A stretch of DNA of 64,000 nt, from NCBI RefSeq assembly GCF_037176765.1, contig NC_090022.1, positions 76,447,209 to 76,511,208 on the forward strand, written 5' to 3'. Below are positions 58,870-64,000 of the stretch, piece after piece. The notes under the pieces were generated by a model, which searched no databases, had not been told where the DNA came from, and was given only the letters and a program-made list of their open reading frames with translations. Position 1 is the first letter of the stretch. Every line of letters begins with the position of its first letter. This DNA comes from Anolis sagrei. Its lineage: Eukaryota > Chordata > Lepidosauria > Squamata > Anolidae. The translations under genes were made by a program, and so were the position numbers.

Positions 58870-60488
58870 CTGTCTTTAATTTATGTCTTCTTCCATGTCC
58901 GTTCCTTGTAAAAATTGTAATTAGTTTCGTTCCTGCCTGAATGGATCCAGTAGAAAACAAGACTAGTTAACAGAAGTTTCAGAAACGTTGTGGCTATGAA
59001 TGAAGGAAGGTAACTGTTTTCAAACAGGCCGACATTTCCTAATTAAAAAGACAGAATCCTTGAAAATACAATTTCAGCTACACCAAAAGCTGTACGATAG
59101 CCACAAATTGTGGTAGCAAAAAAAGAAAAAAGAAAATAAAATAATGGAAAAACATTGGCACATTCTCAGCTGGCACTTTTTTCCTGAAACCTCTGTACAA
59201 ACTGAATTAACAAACGATTCCCATTTAAATAAGTTAACTTGCATGGAAGCAATCCTGGACATTGACCTCTTTGCAAATCTTGGTTGGTGTGGAAACCTAG
59301 TTGATCATACACATAATAAGGATGACTTGAATAACCCATGTTTTGATCAACCAATTCAGAAACCAACAACAACTCTTAGGCTACAGGCCACTTTATTGAA
59401 CCAAGTCTGCCTCACCTTAGAACAGGAATAGAAGAGTATATTCAGTTGTAGGAGGTGCAGTCTCTCTTCCTGATTTTTCCCCCCACCAGGATCCTCATGA
59501 GTAGAAAAAGTTTAGAAAGTGGAACTTCTGTTTTCTGATCCTGAGAAATGATCCATCTGAAGCTTTTCTGTCACTTGCAAGAAATTGTATGTGTATATTT
59601 ACATCCCATATTTTCAAAACTCTTGAATTTTCTGCAGCATTCCAAAGCAGAGGGTATTGAGCACCAGATGAAATGACTTCCCTAGAGATCTTACTTGTTG
59701 GCTTGTTTCTTGTTGATTTTCTGCTCCAGTTAGAAATGAAGGAAATCCTACAACAATTTAGCTTGAGATAACTTTTACTGTTATTAGTATAATATGCCAT
59801 CAGTAAATGACAAAAGGAGTGTAAATGAAGGCTATAAGGATTGGAAACATTAAAACTGCACCCTTGGAGTTGCCTTGAAAATACAAATGTTGTCTCAAAA
59901 GCATACATGTAAGCAGCAAACACCCTCTCTAATAAATTGATAGGTGAGATCATCATGTTAAGCTGCTTATAGAGTGAACTGCATATTTTTAGTATTATTT
60001 ATTTTATTTATTGTATCAGAAGTGAACCGAGGGTACAGTTGTATTTAAGAACACAAACAAAGTTTAAAAACTTGGCATTATACTAAATATCCTTTGACCA
60101 GTAGTTGGCCAATTGGAGTGCCTCTGGTGTTGTTATGAGAAGGTCCTCCATTGTGCATGTGGCACAGTTATCTACAGTAACAATATTAATTTTATGCTTG
60201 GACTTCCTATTGTGATTTTAAAAATTGCTTCATGTATGGAATCTGTCACATGTATGGATGTTAGATGATTCCCAGAATTCTGACATGATTTTCCAGTTTA
60301 GGTGTTTCTTAGATAAAGTAATTATTGTGTTGTTAATCAGGTCACGTTTCTCATGGTAATATTAGGGTAACTCCTTTTCTCATTTTGGAATTTCGGATAA
60401 TGTTGTTTTGCCTCCTTTTGTTGTGCGCCTTTTGTATGCCTCCAGGAATTTGGTAGAGGAAATTTAATTTCTGTGCTCACCAGTACTG
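58870..60488. other. ARL3-like 3' UTR and downstream DNA
   Basis: No coding exon seen. It may hold the ARL3-like 3' UTR; AATAAA-type hexamers cluster at 59995-60020 on the minus strand inside a (TTTA)n run, so the poly-A site cannot be fixed. Short frames here look like chance. Confidence 0.4.
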
Positions 60489-62986
60489 TCATTTCTTCCG
60501 GCTTGTGATTTGGTTGCAAATCCAGTTCATCCCATCCTAGAAAAATCAGAGGCAAAAGTCAGTGGCTTCCACTACCAGGTTCTACTTCCAGCAGTAAGCA
60601 TCAGTCTGTGCAAGTATTAGCTCTAACTAGCCATACATCCATATACTGGTCCTAATGATGTTCTACTGTTTTATTCTCTAGAACTTTTTCTCCTTCTCTA
60701 TCCAAAAGGAAAAGTTTATTTTTGGTAACAGCTCCCCAACCTCACCAGCCAAGCATATTTATTGACATGCTGATCAGGGAATTCTGGCAACTGGAATCCA
60801 AACCTTTTCCACCTCTAATTCCCTTGATACCTGAACTCCTTCACCAGACAGGGCAGAGCAGGCTTGGATTTGCCATGGTCGGTCTCGATATGTGTGCAGG
60901 TTCAGCCCTTCAGCAATGTCTGCTGCAGGAGATGCTGTTGCTAGATCCTGCTTGTTTGCAAATACTAGTAAAGGGACACCAGTAAGATTGTCATCTTCCA
61001 CCAGTTCGGACAGTTCCTGTAATATAGAACACAATAGATTCTTAACAAGTTCATCTGAAAAACAGAATCAGGATCCATTGCAAGGGGGTAGAGGTAATAC
61101 TACTGAGGCTTACAAACACTTTTTTTATGTCGAAGGCTTTCATGGCCGGAATCACTCAGTTCTTGTGGGTTTTTTCGGGCTATATGGCCATGTTCTAGAG
61201 GCATTTCTCCTGACGTTTCGCCTGCATCTATGGCAAGCTTCCTCAGAGGTGACCTCACCTCTGAGGAAGCTTGCCATAGATGCAGGCGAAACGTCAGGAG
61301 AAATGCCTCTAGAACATGGCCATATAGCCCGAAAAAACCCACAAGAACTGACTTTTTTATCATCACTGTTTCCTATAATTAGCCTCTGAAAATCTGCTGA
61401 CAAACCTCCAGCTTCATAGCACAATTGCCACAGTTAAACTGGAGAGCCAATATAGTATAGTGGTTAGAGCAATGGGTTAGGACTTGAAAGAGCTGGGTTC
61501 TAATCCCCAGAGAGCCATACATTTACAGGGTGAGCATGGGGCAGTTGCTATCTCTCAGCCAGACCCACTCCATAGGATTATTCTGAGGATGAGAGCTACG
61601 GTAGGTATCCTGCCTTGAGTTTGTTAGTTGAGACTGAGATGCTAAGATGACAATTTTAATATCCATTAAACCCCAAAGTGGGGTGTAGTGAGGTCAAGAC
61701 ATTAAGCAGGCTTTGGGCACCTGGTTCTATTTCAGACTGTTATTGACAATATGTTCAATTTTTCAGAGAACCCATGGCCAGATAAAGAGTGCAGTGCAGT
61801 CCAAATTGTTGAATGAACAGACTCCATGTGTTTGTGCTGTAGGTTGGTGTTACAGTATAAAGAGGTGTGAGGTCTGTCCTACCTGCCCAGTCTCCTCAAA
61901 GCGTTTCTGGTCAGCACTGTCAATAACATAAATCTGCAAAAGAAAAAGAAAAACAGCAGGAAAAAAGAAGGGTTGTTACCAGCTGTAATATTATTAGAGC
62001 TAAAACTCTTTTGGTTCTCTTTACATATACCGTATAGATTCCATCTGAACATTAGGAAGAACTTTCTGACTGTGAGAGTCGTTCAGCAGTGGAACTCTCT
62101 GCCCCGGAGTGTGGTGGAGGCTCCTTCTTTGGAAGCTTTTAAGCAGAGGCTGGATGGCCATTTGTCAGAGGTGATTTGAATGCAATATTCCTGCTTCTTG
62201 GCAGGGGGGTTGGACTGGATGGCCCATGAGGTCTCTTCCAACTCTTTGATTCTATGATTCTATGATTCTATGAGTTTTTCAGCCCTTTTTTTAATCCGAA
62301 AAAGCCCTCCTTGGTTTATACTCAAGTCAAGGTTATTTATTATTTTACTCTTATTAGTATTTTAATTACATTTATTATTTACTCTATTTATTATTATTAC
62401 ATTTACATTATTTTACTCTATTATTTTTGTTAATTTATTATTTTACTCTATTATTATTATTATTACATTTATTATTTTACTCTATTATTATTGGAAGGAT
62501 ATGTTTTATGTAAATATTCAAAAACATTTAACCTACTGATGTAATTAATGTAATTTTATTGGTATCTATTTTTATTTTGAAATTTACCAGTAGCTGCTGC
62601 ATGTCCCACTCTCAGTTTATACTCAAGTCATTACGTTTTCCTAGTTTTTTGTAGTAAAATTAAGTGCCTCGGCTTATATTCGGGTCGGCTTATACTCGAG
62701 TATATATGGGTAGTTCTTCTATAATTCTATAATGGTAGCCCTATGTCTACCATTACATTACATTGCCTGATAATAGTATTGGTCTTCCTCTAAATATTAA
62801 TTTAGCCCATTTGTTCCTGCAGACAGGGTACTGCAGAGGGAATTTGGTCTTCTGGGTCTCAATGCTCACCAGCATGTCTGTGCTGCCCAGATACTTCTTC
62901 CAATAGGTCCGGATGGCCCGTTGTCCTCCAATGTCCCACACATTAAGTTTGAACCCATGGGAGTGGACACTTTTAATGTTGAATCC
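60489..62986 (-). CDS. ARL3-like small GTPase, 3' four exons (133 aa), 5' end outside the window
   Basis: ARF-family GTPase. Exons on the minus strand: 62986-62870, 61933-61883, 61016-60831 and 60536-60489, all phase 0. Visible motifs: [20 protein letters not shown] (switch 1 edge and G3, WDIGGQ), [29 protein letters not shown] (G4, NKQD), [20 protein letters not shown] (G5, SAL) and the last exon [15 protein letters not shown]. These follow ARL3 (NIKSV, EGLNLHT, GMNW) rather than ARL2. In mammals ARL3-GTP releases lipidated cargo from UNC119 and PDE6D in cilia. Differences from ARL3 ([18 protein letters not shown] end) suggest a divergent paralogue or a fast-evolving orthologue. The P-loop exon was not found up to 64000. 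Confidence 0.85.
61127..61350. mobile_element. Inverted pair of Penelope-like termini in ARL3-like intron
   Basis: Two arms of about 93 bp (61156-61248 and 61255-61348) are near-perfect complements. Each carries the hammerhead-like CTGAGGAAGCTTGCCATAGA, then TGCAGGCGAAACGTC, and AAAAAACCCACAAGAACT at its end. Flanks are similar (ACTTTTTTTAT / ACTTTTTTAT), consistent with a target duplication. Confidence 0.65.
61440..61640 (+). mobile_element. tRNA-derived SINE in ARL3-like intron
   Basis: Starts GGAGAGCCAATATAGTATAG with A-box-like AGTGGTTAGAG and B-box-like GGGTTCTAATCC, then CAGCCAGACCCACTCCATAG and GGATGAGAGCTACGG. The family name is not certain. Confidence 0.6.
62035..62275 (+). mobile_element. 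CR1 LINE 3' fragment
   Basis: Encodes [20 protein letters not shown] then [20 protein letters not shown], and ends CCAACTCTTTGATTCTATGATTCTATGATTCTATG: three copies of the CR1 terminal octamer, so the 3' end is complete. Confidence 0.95.
62276..62712. repeat. Unidentified interspersed repeat with AT-rich core
   Basis: GTTTTTCAGCCC at the left and CGGCTTATACTCGAGTATAT at the right, with repeated TATACTCAAGTCA and TTATTTTACTCTATTATT inside. It resembles a widespread vertebrate repeat, but its class was not identified. Confidence 0.4.
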
Positions 62987-62989
62987 CTG

Positions 62990-64000
62990 TGGATAGGAAG
63001 GAAAAGAGACTGCTAAGAAAGTTATCTGCTAGCCACTGCATAGTCAATCGCAGGTTCAATTTACACTGAGTTGTCATTTGTAATGTGGAAACCTGGTGAA
63101 GGAGAGAGGTGAAGCACATGCAGATTATGCCACGTGTGGAGAACTCTTAGCTATTAATGTGTTTGGACTTCAACTGCTAGAAGACCCTGCCAGCATTCCC
63201 AGTGGTGTGAGATTCCCACATCTTGAAGATCCCAATTACCTTCTCTTGGTCTGTGGCAAAGCTCGAAATCTTATAGATACCAGCAGCATCTATGGAGGAA
63301 ACCCCTTCTGAGAAATGAGGAGTGAAATTTGCAGGTTATATGGCTTTTCTATATCTGTAGATGTATCTTCAACCAACTGAAGAGTTTAGTGTGAGATCCT
63401 AAATACCTTTCTAATGGTTTTCAAAAAGAAATCTGTAACAACTGCACCCATGTCACATCAGAGCAATATAAAAGAGGATTTGCATCATATAGAATATTTG
63501 TGTAGAAATGCACCCCACTGATTTCTGCAGGCCTGGATGTCCAAATGTATGCATCTCAATTCATATGAAAGTCTTAGTAAGTTCCATGGAACTTCTTCCC
63601 AATTAGGTCTGGATGGAATTGCACTTAAATGGCTTAGGATCAAATTACATGATGGCATGGACATTACTAGTAAACAAAATAAACTTGATGACACCTTTAA
63701 AATGAATAGATTTATGATAGCATGAGTTTTTGCAGATTATAGTCCACTCCCTCGTATACATATAAGTGAACTGTAGTTACAAAATCATTTGCTATAAGCA
63801 ATCTGTTGCTTTTAAAGGTGCTTGTAGGTCTTTGTTGTTTTACTGCATTAGACTAACATCACTAATAAGGAATTGTTGTAATAGTAGGCAACTTTAATTG
63901 CTTCTAATAGAGGCAATTGAAAGAAACTGTGTGTTGCAGGGTAGCATTGCGGTAGACCTATATTAAATCTGGGTTGTAGGTACCGACATGCCACCATTAT
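62990..64000. other. ARL3-like upstream intron sequence
   Basis: No exon matching the expected P-loop segment (GLDNAGKTT) was found. One splice-bounded open stretch at about 63242-63308 is discussed in the findings. Confidence 0.45.

Noticed and set aside
60337-60555. Apparent duplicate of the WDIGGQ exon downstream of the ARL3-like gene (LVSTEIKFPLPN resembling [14 protein letters not shown])
   Set aside because: The resemblance is short and lies past the donor of one exon and past the stop of another; the segment is better explained by the last ARL3-like exon (60536-60489) plus 3' UTR.

Overview
The window looks like nuclear DNA of a squamate reptile, most likely an iguanian lizard such as an anole. 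The evidence is the repeat mix: CR1 LINEs ending in ATTCTATG repeats, RTE-BovB fragments, a tRNA-derived Sauria-type SINE, L2-like LINE 3' ends, Penelope-like fragments, many hAT-type MITEs with 8-bp target duplications, and mariner/Tigger elements. The host genes are vertebrate, with standard GT-AG introns. No database search was possible; names rest on recognised motifs and on protein family sequences recalled from memory.

Layout. 1-4250 is repeat-bearing intergenic DNA. A SCAN-KRAB-C2H2 zinc-finger gene runs on + (promoter about 4260-4573, coding 6992-13785, five coding exons). A divergent class I Rab11-FIP-like gene follows on + (GC-box promoter about 16800-17031, coding 17032-25711); it has a C2 domain but no recognisable Rab11-binding domain. 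The remaining host genes are all on the minus strand: B4GALT7 (34304 to 28453, six coding exons), TMED9 (43101 to 38247, five), LMAN2 (55982 to 51117, eight) and the 3' part of an ARL3-like GTPase (62986 to 60489, 5' end beyond the window). All exons of B4GALT7, TMED9 and LMAN2 join in frame at canonical splice sites.

B4GALT7, TMED9 and LMAN2 all act in the early secretory pathway: proteoglycan linker synthesis, a p24 cargo receptor and a lectin cargo receptor. The same genes lie close together on human 5q35 as I recall it, so this block is probably ancestral. Shared regulation is not shown.

The most notable accessory element is a full-length LINE (45616-49519, minus strand). It has an uninterrupted 1087-codon endonuclease/reverse transcriptase frame, a C-terminal C2H2 motif, a TAAG tail and a 10-bp target duplication. 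It sits inside an older palindromic MITE. Its first 38 nt fit the nested P1/P3 layout of an HDV-like self-cleaving ribozyme. Other structures of interest are a near-perfect palindrome of hammerhead-like Penelope termini in an ARL3-like intron, an inverted repeat bracketing the LMAN2 promoter, a CR1-derived 184-bp tandem array, and several nests of transposons dated by their target duplications.
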